The position numbers and the translations under genes were made by a program. The notes beneath the pieces are model-generated. The model ran no database searches and was not told where the DNA came from. It saw only the letters and a program-made list of their open reading frames with translations. A stretch of DNA of 64,000 bases. Origin: an uncultured Eggerthellaceae bacterium. GTDB taxonomy: Bacteria; Actinomycetota; Coriobacteriia; Coriobacteriales; Eggerthellaceae. Within the stretch, counting starts at the first letter, position 1. Each line of letters begins with the position of its first letter. Location of the stretch: positions 1 to 64,000 of the forward strand of contig CAUEBO010000005.1 of the NCBI GenBank assembly GCA_958454405.1. The letters run 5' to 3'. Below are positions 7,109 through 16,108 of this stretch, in pieces.

Positions 7109-10036
7109 TTAGCGGTCGATCACGATACGATCAACCAGCACGCCGGCCAGCGTCGATCGATCGAGGGAGCACCCCAGACCGGACGCGTGCCCTTCGCGGT
7201 TGAGGGTCACGAAGCCGCGCTCGACCGTGTAGGGAGGCACGGTCACGTCGCTGGCGAAATAGCGCGACGTCGCGCCGATATCGCCCGGAGCGTTCACGCC
7301 GGGCAGCGTCTCGAACGCCGCGTGCACGCGCTTCGATATGCCGGTGTCGTACATGCCGCCCATCCACACGTCGATGCCGCGCCCCTGCGCCATGCGGACG
7401 AACTCGATCGAAGGCTGGATGCCCCCGAATTTGCCGATCTTCACGGAATAGCAACGCAGCTCGGGATGCGCGAGGGCCCGCATGACGTCGTGCGGCCGCG
7501 CGACGGACTCGTCGATGCAGAGGGGGGTGCGCATGCTGCGCTGGAGCCGCGCCAGACGAGCGAACAGGTCCGCCGGCATGCCGGTGGGGATGCGCCGCGG
7601 ATCAAGCGGCTCCTCGATCCAAGCGGCCCCGCACCCGTCGAGCGCCCGGAGTTCGTCGATGTCGCGCTCGGTGAAGCTCTGGTTCGCATCGAGCGTGATC
7701 ATGGCGCCCGGTGCCGCCGCGATGGCGGCGCGCACGCACGCGAGCGCGCTTCCCGGCTCCACCTTCAACTTGATGCGCGTGTACCCCGCCTCGGCGCAAC
7801 GGCGCACGGCCGCGGCCGTCTCGCTCGCCGATCCCATCCCCACCACGGCCCCCGCGGGTACGGAGATGCTCGCATCGAGCGCCGACGAAGGCGAAACCGA
7901 GGAAGCGAGCACGTCGGCGACCGAAGCGGCGCTCGAGGCGGCTATCGAGGTCGGCGACCCCTGCGCCGCGTACGCCTCGCCGACCAGCTGCCAAAGCGGC
8001 TTGCCGACGATCTTGCCGTACAGGTCCCACAGCGCGGGCTCGATCGCGCCGCATGCCATGGGATGCCCGGCCGCTTCGGCACATGCGGCGAACGAAGAGC
8101 TGGCCTCCCCCGGATGCAGGAACACGTCGTGCAGCACGAGCGGCGCCAGCACGTCGTGCAGCACGCGCACGTCCTGGTCCAGCGTTTCAGGCAGGTACCA
8201 ATCGGTGGCGAACGCCACGCATTCGCCCAGGCCCGTCCGGCCTTTGCGGTCGGTCACCTCCACGATGACCGATTCGCGCTGCGTCAAGGTCCCCTTCGGC
8301 GTTTTGAACGGCGCGACGAACGGCAGGCGAATGCGGTACAGCGTGACGCGCGCCACTTCGATGCGCTCGTCGTAGAGGCGCTCGAGCGCCGCCCGGTCGG
8401 TCTTGCCGATGCCGCTCCGCGGAAACGAATCGAGCACGTGCACGTGCTTGGGAAGGTAGAGCTTCGAAAGCTGCGGGGCCAAGCACTCCCGCACGGTCGC
8501 CGCGAACTCCCGATCCCCCTGCCGCACCCGCTCCTCGCGCTGGCGAAAGGGGCCGGCTGCGTTCCCGTCCTGGAGCGCCGGGCCTTGGGCGCGTTCGACG
8601 AACGCGACGGGCCGGCGGCCCCATCGGGCGTCGCGGGCGCCGAACACGTAGGCGTCCGACACGCCGGGAACGCGCAGAAGCTTCTCGCAGATCTCGGCGG
8701 GGTACACGTTCTCCCCACCGGACACGAACATGTCGTCGGTGCGCTCCTTCACGTACAGAAGCCCGTCCACGAGCGCAGCGGTGTCGCCCGTGAGGAAGTA
8801 GCCGTCCACGGTGAGCGCGGCACGGGCGTTCAGGTAGCCCCGGAACAGTCCCGGACCCTTCACCGCCAGGCGCCCGAACCCGTCTTCACCCGGGTCGACG
8901 ATGCGGGCGAGGTACCCGGGAAGCAGGCGCAAGCCCCCCTGGAACGAAGGGGTGAGCAGCGCATGGGCGATTTGGCTCGCCGTCTCGGTCATGCCGTAGC
9001 TCACGAACACGCGCAGCCGCAGGGCGCGGGCCCGCTCGATGGTGGCGGGGTTGACCGCGCCGCCGCCCAGCAGGATGCAGCCGTAGCGGCGCAGCGCCTC
9101 GTCGCGGCCCGTCGCCATCATGTCCTGCAACATCTTGTCCACCACCGACACGTGCGTCGCGCCCTTGCGCGCGCCGTCCGCAACCAGGCGGTCGGCGTCG
9201 AAGCGCCCGTACAGGATGAACGGGCAGCAGTTCAGGAAGCTGCGCACGATCACCTGGAACCCGCCGACATGGTACAGGGGCAATGCCGCCTGCCACAGCC
9301 CCTCGCCCTGGCGGTTGAGCGCCGCGTTCGACACTTCGGCGGCGCGGCAGAGATTGTCCCAGCTCAATGCGACGGCCTTCGCCCGGCCCGTGGTGCCCGA
9401 CGTGAACATGACCACGGCCCGCGCGTCGCGGTCGAACACGTGCGCGGCATGTTCGGCGAAATGGATGACGCCTTCGACCGCGTCCTGGCGCGCCATCTCG
9501 TTGCGACGGCGCAATGCGGCGCGGCCCGACGACACGCGGCCAAGCGCCCGCGCCGACCTCGGCTCCACATCGGTCACGTTGGCGCGGGCGAACGCGGAAC
9601 GCGAGGCGCGCGTCGGGACGGGCCCGCGAGCGCCCGCAGCCGGCTCGCCCGTCAGCAGCGACATCGCCCTGCCCATCAGCCGATCGACGTTCCCCTGGTT
9701 CACCCGCACGGAGATGGACGCGTTGGAGGCGCGTTCGACCTCCATGAGGCGCGCCGTCTTCTCGCCTTCGGTCAGGCGGTTGTTGAGCACGACGAGCGCG
9801 AAGCCGCCGTACGCGGCGGCCAGCACGAAGTACACGTAGGCGGGGCAGTTCGGAAGGTCGATCGAAACGTAGTCGCCGGGACGCACGCCCCGGTCCCTCA
9901 GACAGCGGGCGAGGGCGGCGGACAGAAGGCGGGTCTCCCGATAGGAGTACGCCGCCTCTTCGCCGGTGTCATCGACAAACGTGAAGCATGTGCGCTGGGG
10001 GCACCGTCGCACCATGCTTTCGAACACGCCGATCAT
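7109..10036 (-). CDS. Fused MenE-MenC: O-succinylbenzoate-CoA ligase and O-succinylbenzoate synthase
   Basis: The single 975-residue frame joins two menaquinone enzymes. Residues 1-555 are an acyl-CoA ligase: the ATP loop MFTSGTTGRAKAV is at about 210, SYGMTETA at 346, YFLTGDTA at 413 and the C-terminal catalytic RSGIGKTDRA at 540. Residues 562-975 are an enolase-superfamily OSB synthase: RIKLKV (Lys756/Lys758), LDANQ (Asp783), WIEEPLD (Glu808/809), CIDES (Asp842) and SVKIGKFGG (Lys866) supply the acid-base and metal residues. MenC makes OSB and MenE activates it, so the fusion links consecutive steps but in reverse order. An Ala/Arg-rich insertion fills about residues 125-180 of the ligase. 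The ribosome-binding site before ATG 10036 is weak. It follows menB closely. Confidence 0.9.
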   Translation of the reverse strand: MIGVFESMVRRCPQRTCFTFVDDTGEEAAYSYRETRLLSAALARCLRDRGVRPGDYVSIDLPNCPAYVYFVLAAAYGGFALVVLNNRLTEGEKTARLMEVERASNASISVRVNQGNVDRLMGRAMSLLTGEPAAGARGPVPTRASRSAFARANVTDVEPRSARALGRVSSGRAALRRRNEMARQDAVEGVIHFAEHAAHVFDRDARAVVMFTSGTTGRAKAVALSWDNLCRAAEVSNAALNRQGEGLWQAALPLYHVGGFQVIVRSFLNCCPFILYGRFDADRLVADGARKGATHVSVVDKMLQDMMATGRDEALRRYGCILLGGGAVNPATIERARALRLRVFVSYGMTETASQIAHALLTPSFQGGLRLLPGYLARIVDPGEDGFGRLAVKGPGLFRGYLNARAALTVDGYFLTGDTAALVDGLLYVKERTDDMFVSGGENVYPAEICEKLLRVPGVSDAYVFGARDARWGRRPVAFVERAQGPALQDGNAAGPFRQREERVRQGDREFAATVRECLAPQLSKLYLPKHVHVLDSFPRSGIGKTDRAALERLYDERIEVARVTLYRIRLPFVAPFKTPKGTLTQRESVIVEVTDRKGRTGLGECVAFATDWYLPETLDQDVRVLHDVLAPLVLHDVFLHPGEASSSFAACAEAAGHPMACGAIEPALWDLYGKIVGKPLWQLVGEAYAAQGSPTSIAASSAASVADVLASSVSPSSALDASISVPAGAVVGMGSASETAAAVRRCAEAGYTRIKLKVEPGSALACVRAAIAAAPGAMITLDANQSFTERDIDELRALDGCGAAWIEEPLDPRRIPTGMPADLFARLARLQRSMRTPLCIDESVARPHDVMRALAHPELRCYSVKIGKFGGIQPSIEFVRMAQGRGIDVWMGGMYDTGISKRVHAAFETLPGVNAPGDIGATSRYFASDVTVPPYTVERGFVTLNREGHASGLGCSLDRSTLAGVLVDRIVIDR

Positions 10037-10126
10037 CGCTGCTCGCGTCCAACCTCTCTACATATGCCCTCGTCGTCGCCAATCATTCCTGTCGCATGCA
10101 TCCGCACTCGCAACCGCGTCGAAGCC

Positions 10127-10966
10127 TCAGGGGAACTTCGGGAACTGGTCGAAGTTGGGAGCGCGCTTCTCCTTGAACGCGTCGCGGCCCTCTTTCGCCT
10201 CGTCAGTGGTGTAGTACAGAAGCGTCGCATCGCCCGCAAGCTGCTGGATGCCGGCCAGGCCGTCCGTGGCCGCGTTGAACGACGCCTTCATGAAGCGCAG
10301 CGCCGTCGGCGAGAACTGCAGCATCTCGCGCGCCCACGCGACGCATTCCGACTCGAGCTCGTCGAAGGGCACCACTTTGTTCACCAGGCCCATCTCCAGC
10401 GCTTCGGCAGCCGTGTACTGACGGCACAGGTACCATATCTCGCGCGCCTTCTTCTGGCCGACGATGGCGGCCAGATACCCTGCCCCGTAGCCGGCGTCGA
10501 AGCTGCCCACTTTGGGACCCGTCTGGCCGAATTTCGCCGTCTCGGCGGCAATCGACAGGTCGCACAGGATGTGCAGCACGTGCCCGCCGCCGATGGCGTA
10601 GCCGTTCACCATGGCGATGACCGGTTTGGGAACCACGCGGATGAGCCGCTGAAGGTCGAGCACGTTGAGGCGCGGGATGTTGTCCTCGCCCACGTAGCCG
10701 CCGTTGCCGCGCTTCTTCTGGTCGCCGCCCGAGCAGAACGCCTGGTCCTCGGGCTTGCCATCGTGGTTCGCACCCGTCAGGATGACGACGCCCACGGACG
10801 CATCGTCGCGCGCGACGCTGAACGCGTCGTACAGCTCGGTCACCGTGAGCGGCGTGAACGCGTTGCGCCGCTCGGGACGGTTGATGGTGATCTTGGCGAT
10901 GCCGTCCGCAGTTTCATAGATGATCTCGCGGTATGTTTTGCCAGGCTGCCACGCGACGTCGCCCAT
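10127..10966 (-). CDS. menB: 1,4-dihydroxy-2-naphthoyl-CoA synthase
   Basis: The product (279 residues) is a crotonase-fold MenB that cyclises OSB-CoA in menaquinone synthesis. Seen are ITINRPERRNAFTP, the oxyanion and CoA region GDQKKRGNGGY, VNGYAIGGGHVLH and QTGPKVGSFDAGYG with the conserved Asp, plus the C-terminal RDAFKEKRAPNFDQFPKFP that is diagnostic of MenB. I start at ATG 10966 because GGAAGGA lies 6 bases upstream; an ATG 15 bases earlier overlaps that site. It is followed 90 bases on by the menE-menC fusion and has its own candidate -10 (11044-11039). Confidence 0.95.
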   Translation of the reverse strand: MGDVAWQPGKTYREIIYETADGIAKITINRPERRNAFTPLTVTELYDAFSVARDDASVGVVILTGANHDGKPEDQAFCSGGDQKKRGNGGYVGEDNIPRLNVLDLQRLIRVVPKPVIAMVNGYAIGGGHVLHILCDLSIAAETAKFGQTGPKVGSFDAGYGAGYLAAIVGQKKAREIWYLCRQYTAAEALEMGLVNKVVPFDELESECVAWAREMLQFSPTALRFMKASFNAATDGLAGIQQLAGDATLLYYTTDEAKEGRDAFKEKRAPNFDQFPKFP

Positions 10967-11038
10967 AGACCGTCCTTCCATTGCGCGCCGCAGCCCGTCC
11001 GGACACGGCGAAAGATACTGTTCACAGGATTATTGCCT

Positions 11039-11044
11039 ATAGTA
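11039..11044 (-). promoter_or_regulatory. Candidate -10 box upstream of menB
   Basis: The minus strand reads TACTAT about 70 bases upstream of the menB start, in an A/T-rich stretch (11025-11110) that stands out from the surrounding GC-rich coding DNA. No good -35 is visible. It suggests menB-menE/C can be transcribed separately from menF-D-H. Confidence 0.35.
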
Positions 11045-11143
11045 TCCGATTACCGCACGAATGCGCATCTGACCTTAGAATATCACTATAAAGAAACTTT
11101 TGATGAACCAATGGTTGAAACGGTTGAAACGCGGCCGCCGCCT

Positions 11144-12064
11144 TCATGCCAGGCTCGCCAGAAACGCCTCGAGCAAGCGCGCGAAGCGATCCGGTTGCTC
11201 CACGTGCACGTTGTGGCCCGCCTCGGCGACGGTTTCCACGGCGATGTTCGATGCGCCTTCGAGGCGCGCAAGCTCCTCGCCGACCGCGCGGTACTTCGCA
11301 TCGAGGCCGCCGCACAGGTACAGCACGCGGAACGGGAACCGGGGAAGCGCCTCGAGCACTCTTGCGCGGTCGGGCATGGCATGTTGGCCGGCGCCCTCGA
11401 ACGTGCGGGCCAGCGCCTCCGGATCGTTCGCGAGCCGACCGGCGCGCAGGCGATCGCGCACCGCTTCGGGCAGGCGGGCCTGGGTTTCGAACAGCGGAAG
11501 GCGCGCCCAATCGTCCATGAACGGCCGGACGCCATGTGCCCGCAACCGGCGGGCGCGCTCGGCGTCGGCCGCAAAGGAGGCTTCGCGCTCGGCGTGCGAT
11601 CGCGGCCCCAAGCCGGCGCTTTCCAATGCGAGTGCGCCGAACCGGGAGGGATCCCGCAGCGCCGCCGCAAGGGCCACGCGCCCTCCCATGGAGTAGCCTG
11701 TCACGATCGGCTTCGCGGCTTCGCCAGCCAGCTCGCCCATGAACGCGAGCAGCGCCTCGGCCTGCGCATCCAGGCTGTAGGCCGACGGCTGCGCCGGGCG
11801 GTCGCTTTCGCCGTGGCCGACCAGGTCGAGGGCGTAGACGGCGCGAAAGCGGGCGAGCGACGGCGCTGCCTGGGCCCACGTTTCGGCGCTCTGCGCGAAT
11901 CCGTGCAGCAGCACGAGCGGCGGCTGCCGCTTCCATGCGCCCGGCTCGCCGCAGCCGTCCGTCGAGAGCCCGCGGGCGCTCGGCTCCGAGCCCCAGCGCA
12001 CGAACCGAAGGCGAACGCCGCCGTGCCGCATGCTCCCCTCGAACCGTTCCGCCTCCAAAACCAT
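11144..12064 (-). CDS. menH: Alpha/beta hydrolase MenH (SHCHC synthase)
   Basis: The 306-residue alpha/beta hydrolase lies between menD and menB, the place expected for 2-succinyl-6-hydroxy-2,4-cyclohexadiene-1-carboxylate synthase. Motifs are the oxyanion PLVLLHGFAQSAETW, the nucleophile elbow GYSMGGRVAL (Ser), and the catalytic His near the C terminus in VAEAGHNVHVEQPDRF, which closely matches MenH. GAAGGAGGGG precedes ATG 12064. The first 45 residues are less conserved and slightly longer than usual. Identification rests on motifs plus context. Confidence 0.87.
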   Translation of the reverse strand: MVLEAERFEGSMRHGGVRLRFVRWGSEPSARGLSTDGCGEPGAWKRQPPLVLLHGFAQSAETWAQAAPSLARFRAVYALDLVGHGESDRPAQPSAYSLDAQAEALLAFMGELAGEAAKPIVTGYSMGGRVALAAALRDPSRFGALALESAGLGPRSHAEREASFAADAERARRLRAHGVRPFMDDWARLPLFETQARLPEAVRDRLRAGRLANDPEALARTFEGAGQHAMPDRARVLEALPRFPFRVLYLCGGLDAKYRAVGEELARLEGASNIAVETVAEAGHNVHVEQPDRFARLLEAFLASLA

Positions 12065-12170
12065 ACCCCTCCCCTCCTTCGCAACGCCATGCGCCCGCCC
12101 GGCCGCATGACGGCGAAGCCATGCGGCCGCATCCCGCCGGGCTACCCCGCAGAACGCGGCCGCCTTGAAC

Positions 12171-14147
12171 CTACGACCAATAGGGAGCGTAGCGCTCCTT
12201 CAAGCCTCTCAGCGGCACCTTCGCCTCCAGAAGCGATATGCCGGGCACGCCGAGCATGTCCCGATACGCAGAGTCCAGCTCCTCCACCGAAGCCGCCGCA
12301 CGGTACGGCACGCCGAAGGCGCGCGCGGCCGCCGCGAAGTCAACGTCCTGCGGCGTGAGGAACAGGCGCTCGAAATACGGGTCGTCCGACTGCTGCGGCA
12401 GCATGTCGAAGATGCCGCCGCCGTTGTTGTTGAGCAGCACGATGACGATGCTCGGTGCCACACCGGGCGCGCCGTCGCCAGGCGCGGCCGCAGCTTCCCG
12501 CTGCACGCGCAGCTCGCGCTGAAGCGCCAGCGCGTTCAGGTCGTGCAGCAGCGTGAGGTCGCCCGCAAGCAGCGTGGTCTGCGCGAAGTGCTGCGCCGCG
12601 CCCAAGGCCGTGGACACCGTGCCGTCGATGCCGTTCAAGCCGCGGTTGCACAGCACGGTGAGGGGCCGGCCGCCCTTGAGGTAGAACGTGTCGAGCGCCC
12701 GCACACTCATGGAATTGGCCGCGAACAGGCACGAACCTTCGGGCGCCAGCTCCATTACGCGGCGGACGAACGCACCTTCGAAGCCCTCCGCCGCGTCGTC
12801 CACCGCCGCGATGCGCGCGCGGGCGGCGTCGTTGGCAGCGGTCCAGGCCGCGGCGAAGGCGCGCTGCGCTGCCCCGCCCGCATCGGCTGCCCCATCGCTT
12901 TCCCGGAGGAGCGAGCGCGCGAAGTCGGCGGGGGCGCAGGCGACGAAAACATCCGTCGCGTCGTTGAAGTCGCGCGTCTCGTTCGGGTCGACAACGATCT
13001 GGAGCGGGCACCTCGCCGCGAACTGCGTGGCCTTCTTCGACACGGGGTAGCGTCCGAAGCGCACGACGATCTCGGGTGCGAGCATGCCCGCACGATTCGA
13101 GTCGCCGAGCACCGTGTCGTAGTTGTCCACAACGAGCTCGTCGTCGAAACGCCGCAGCCCGGACAACGGGTCGGCCAAAAGCGGCAGGCCGAGCGCACGC
13201 GCCCACGACAGCACGGCATGAGCCTCCTCCACGGTCGCGCACGACCCTTCGCCGGCGAGCACGAGCGTCTTTCTGCCTGCAATGAGATCGTGCAGACGCG
13301 CCGCCTCACGCGGCTCAAGGCTCGCACACGGCCGAACGCAGCCCGCGCCGGCCGGCGCGCACGGGCGGCGGCCGGCCTCGAACAGCCCCTCGACCGCGAG
13401 GTCGGGTTTGAGCGGCTCGTCGAACGGGAAGTTCAGATGCACGGGCCCGCCTTCGCACGCGCCCGCGATGCGAATTCCGGCACCGGCGTCACATTCCCCG
13501 CCCGCCGCGATGCATGCCTCGCGCGCCGCCTGGCGGGCGAGGGCGAGCGCCGCATCGTCGGCGGCGGGCAGCGGCATCTGCCGGAACGCGCGCACGTGGT
13601 CGCCGTACGCCTTCAGCTGGTCGCACGTCTGCGGCGCGCCGAGGCCCTGCAGGCGCGGCGGGCGATCGCCCGTCAGCACCACGAGCGGAACGCGCGACGA
13701 TTCGGCCTCCAGCACCGCCGGATAGTAGTTCGCCACCGCCGTGCCCGACGTGCACACGAGCGCCGCCGGGCGCCCGCTCGCCTTCGCCAGCCCCAACGCG
13801 AAGAAGGCGGCACCGCGCTCGTCCACGTCCACGAACAGCCGCAGCCGCTCCGGGTGCCGGCGCGCCAGCTCGTAGGCCACCATTGCCAGCGGCGTCGAAC
13901 GCGACCCCGGGCTCACCACCACCTCGCGCACGCCCCAGCGCGTCAACTCGTCGAAGAACGCGCCCAGGAACAGGGCGGACGCCTGCGGCGTGGCGAGCGC
14001 TTGACCCGCCCCTTGGCTGGAAGCCTTCGCAGGGACGCCGAGAGCGGGGACGGTATCGGCTGGCGCCGCAGGGGATCCTTCGACTCCGCGCTGCGCGCTC
14101 CGCTCAGGATGACAAGACATGGCGTGGGAATCGACACCGGTCGTCAT
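12171..14147 (-). CDS. menD: 2-succinyl-5-enolpyruvyl-6-hydroxy-3-cyclohexene-1-carboxylate synthase
   Basis: This ThDP enzyme condenses isochorismate with 2-oxoglutarate. Conserved MenD sequence begins near residue 57 with ALFLGAFFDELTRWGVREVV and SPGSRSTPLA. The cofactor-activating Glu lies in VDVDERGAAFF (about 113). NRGLNGIDGTVSTALG and VLLNNNGGGIFDMLPQ form the ThDP-binding half. At 658 residues it is longer than most MenD (about 550-580). The excess includes a 55-residue N-terminal extension that contains a translated repeat (MSCHPERSAQRGVEG) and several Ala-rich insertions. ATG 14147 overlaps the menF stop as ATGA, suggesting translational coupling. Confidence 0.93.
   Translation of the reverse strand: MTTGVDSHAMSCHPERSAQRGVEGSPAAPADTVPALGVPAKASSQGAGQALATPQASALFLGAFFDELTRWGVREVVVSPGSRSTPLAMVAYELARRHPERLRLFVDVDERGAAFFALGLAKASGRPAALVCTSGTAVANYYPAVLEAESSRVPLVVLTGDRPPRLQGLGAPQTCDQLKAYGDHVRAFRQMPLPAADDAALALARQAAREACIAAGGECDAGAGIRIAGACEGGPVHLNFPFDEPLKPDLAVEGLFEAGRRPCAPAGAGCVRPCASLEPREAARLHDLIAGRKTLVLAGEGSCATVEEAHAVLSWARALGLPLLADPLSGLRRFDDELVVDNYDTVLGDSNRAGMLAPEIVVRFGRYPVSKKATQFAARCPLQIVVDPNETRDFNDATDVFVACAPADFARSLLRESDGAADAGGAAQRAFAAAWTAANDAARARIAAVDDAAEGFEGAFVRRVMELAPEGSCLFAANSMSVRALDTFYLKGGRPLTVLCNRGLNGIDGTVSTALGAAQHFAQTTLLAGDLTLLHDLNALALQRELRVQREAAAAPGDGAPGVAPSIVIVLLNNNGGGIFDMLPQQSDDPYFERLFLTPQDVDFAAAARAFGVPYRAAASVEELDSAYRDMLGVPGISLLEAKVPLRGLKERYAPYWS
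14073..14119. repeat. Copy of a dispersed CTCAGGATGACA-type repeat inside menD
   Basis: The plus strand runs from GGATCCTTCGACTCCGC to CGCTCAGGATGACAAGACA. This is the widely dispersed intergenic bacterial repeat often mistranslated as peptides like CHPERSEGSP. Here it lies wholly inside the menD frame and adds residues 10-25 without a frameshift. Only one copy is visible in the window. Confidence 0.6.
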
Positions 14148-15403
14148 CGCCCCTCCTCCCCGTCGAACGCGCTCAGCACGGTCTTCAATTTCATCCCGAT
14201 CTCGTCGTATTCGTCATCGGCCACGCTGCCGGCCACGATGCCGCAGCCTGCGTACACCCAGCCGATCTCGCCGTCGAACACGCCCGTGCGCAGCGCCACC
14301 GAGAACTCGCCGTCGCCGTCGCCGTCCACGTAGCCGCATGCGCCCGCGAAGAAGCCGCGGTTGTACGCCTCGATGGAGCGGATGAGCATTTTCGCCTCGC
14401 CCACCGGCGTGCCGGCCACGGCCGGCGTGGGGTGCAAATCGCCCTTCATCTCCCACAAATCGACGCCCTCCAAGATGCGCGCCCGCGCCGGCGTGCACAG
14501 GTGCTGCACGTGCGTGAGCGGCAGGATGCCCGGCTCGGCGGGAACGTCCACGTCGTAGCACGTGCGGCGGAACACCTCGCGGATGAACCGCACCACGTAG
14601 TCGTGCTCGGCGCGGTTCTTCGGATCGGCCATGAGCTCGGAGGCCAGCCGCTCCCGCTCGGCCTCGGACCCGCCGGCCGGGCACGTGCCCGCCAGGCACA
14701 TGCTCTCCAGCTCGTTGCCCGTCTTGCGCACCAGCAGCTCGGGCGTGCATCCGCAGAAGAACACGTCGGCGTAGCGGTACAGCAGCACCGTGCCGCGCGC
14801 AGGCCCGTCAATCAGGTTCACCAACAGATCCTTCGACGAGAACGGACGGTCGGCCACCAGCCGCTGGCGGCGCGACAGCACCACCTTGTCCACGCGCCCC
14901 GCCTCGATGGCGGCCAACCCCGCGCCCACAGCCGCGCGCCACGCCTCGCGCGAGTCGGGCTCGACGGAATACAGCACGCTCTGGCGGCGGCGCGGCGGCG
15001 CGGCGAGCGCCTGGCGCGCGAACCGTTCGATGCGCCCCGCGTACACCGGCCCGAGCGAGTTCACCTGCAAGAGCGTTCCGCGCTCGTTCTGGATGAGCAC
15101 GATTTCCGGCAGCATGAACTTCAAGCGCGGGAACGCCTCGAACAGCTCGTCGGTGGGCGCGGGGTTCTCGGCGTCGAAGCGGTTGAACGAGAAGTACACG
15201 GGCGGCTGTTCCACCGAGCCCTCCAGCTCGCTTTCGGCGTCGTCGAGCGTCGGCAGCGCGATGCAGCGGCCGAGCCCCATATAGCGGCACGCGCGGCGCT
15301 TGTCGTAGTAGACGAACTGGTCGGTGAAGCCTTTCTGCAACACGCAGAACGCATCGACGATATCGGCATCGATGGGCCGCGTATGCGAGAATATCCTGGT
15401 CAT
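14144..15403 (-). CDS. menF: Isochorismate synthase (menaquinone pathway)
   Basis: The chorismate-binding enzyme (about 419 residues) opens the menaquinone pathway. The C-terminal half holds the family core: VDKVVLSRRQRL, SMCLAGTCPAGG, DLWEMKGDLHPTPAVAGTPV and AGACGYVDGDGDGEFSVALRT, with the Glu/His and Mg2+-binding acids of MenF/EntC. The N-terminal 130 residues are variable. I start at ATG 15403, since GGGAG lies 4 bases upstream; a GTG 33 bases earlier is possible. menD overlaps its stop codon. It begins the menF-D-H-B-E/C gene order on the minus strand. Confidence 0.93.
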   Translation of the reverse strand: MTRIFSHTRPIDADIVDAFCVLQKGFTDQFVYYDKRRACRYMGLGRCIALPTLDDAESELEGSVEQPPVYFSFNRFDAENPAPTDELFEAFPRLKFMLPEIVLIQNERGTLLQVNSLGPVYAGRIERFARQALAAPPRRRQSVLYSVEPDSREAWRAAVGAGLAAIEAGRVDKVVLSRRQRLVADRPFSSKDLLVNLIDGPARGTVLLYRYADVFFCGCTPELLVRKTGNELESMCLAGTCPAGGSEAERERLASELMADPKNRAEHDYVVRFIREVFRRTCYDVDVPAEPGILPLTHVQHLCTPARARILEGVDLWEMKGDLHPTPAVAGTPVGEAKMLIRSIEAYNRGFFAGACGYVDGDGDGEFSVALRTGVFDGEIGWVYAGCGIVAGSVADDEYDEIGMKLKTVLSAFDGEEGR

Positions 15404-15610
15404 TTCGCTCCCGTCTGCACCATTGGCGCGGCGCACCGCATATCAACAAGTTGGCGAATGCTGAGCATTCTAGCATGATGGGCTCTATACTGGCCGTATG
15501 CGACGGCGCGCGCAACCCCGCAGCCGCCGGCGCCCTCGTCGGGCGGCGCGCGGCTCGCCCTCGCCTCAACGAACGGCTTATCCGCAGCAGCGCATTGGGA
15601 GGACGCGATC

Positions 15611-16108
15611 ATGGCCAAGCCATCGAAGGACATCGTCGGCAGCAAAACGCTCCGGGAGTTCAAGGACTTCATCAATCGGGGAAACGTGGTGGACTTGGCC
15701 GTGGCCGTCATCATCGGCGCCGCGTTCACCGCCATCGTGAACTCGGTGGTGAGCGACCTCATCATGCCCGTCATCTCGCTCGTGACGGGCGGCATCGACT
15801 TCGCCGACATGAAGATTCCACTCGGCGACGGCCCCAACGCCGCGGCCATCACCTACGGCAACTTCATCAACGCCGTCATTCAGTTCCTCATCATAGCGGC
15901 CGTCGTGTTCGCCATCGTGAAAGCGCTCGGCGCCGCGCGCTTGGTTGCGAAACGCGGCGACACCGCCGAGAAGGCCGCAGCCCCGAAATGCCCCTACTGC
16001 TTGGAAGACGTGGCGGAAGGAGCGACCCGCTGCCCGCATTGCACCGCCGAGCTGCCAGAGCCGGCGGGCACGTCGCGGCCTTCCGGCGTCGAACGCGCCG
16101 GCTCGTAG
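15611..16108 (+). CDS. mscL: Large-conductance mechanosensitive channel with C-terminal zinc ribbon
   Basis: Residues 1-115 are a normal MscL: LREFKDFINRGNVVDLAVAV in the N-terminal helix and pore-lining TM1, a short periplasmic loop, then TM2 (FLIIAAVVFAIVKAL). It releases solutes under hypo-osmotic shock. The C-terminal cytoplasmic helix is replaced or extended by a two-knuckle zinc ribbon, CPYC then CPHC 14 residues later, and a Pro/Ser tail. That gives 165 residues against about 135 usually. GGGAGGA lies 7 bases before ATG. The last 115 bases overlap the convergent gene at 15994-16440. Confidence 0.93.
   Translation: MAKPSKDIVGSKTLREFKDFINRGNVVDLAVAVIIGAAFTAIVNSVVSDLIMPVISLVTGGIDFADMKIPLGDGPNAAAITYGNFINAVIQFLIIAAVVFAIVKALGAARLVAKRGDTAEKAAAPKCPYCLEDVAEGATRCPHCTAELPEPAGTSRPSGVERAGS

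Noticed and set aside
7010..12358. A 1782-codon open frame on the plus strand across the men genes
   Set aside because: It is antisense to menE/C, menB and menH, is His/Arg/Ala-rich with no family motif, and is explained by GC-rich codon bias in the real genes.
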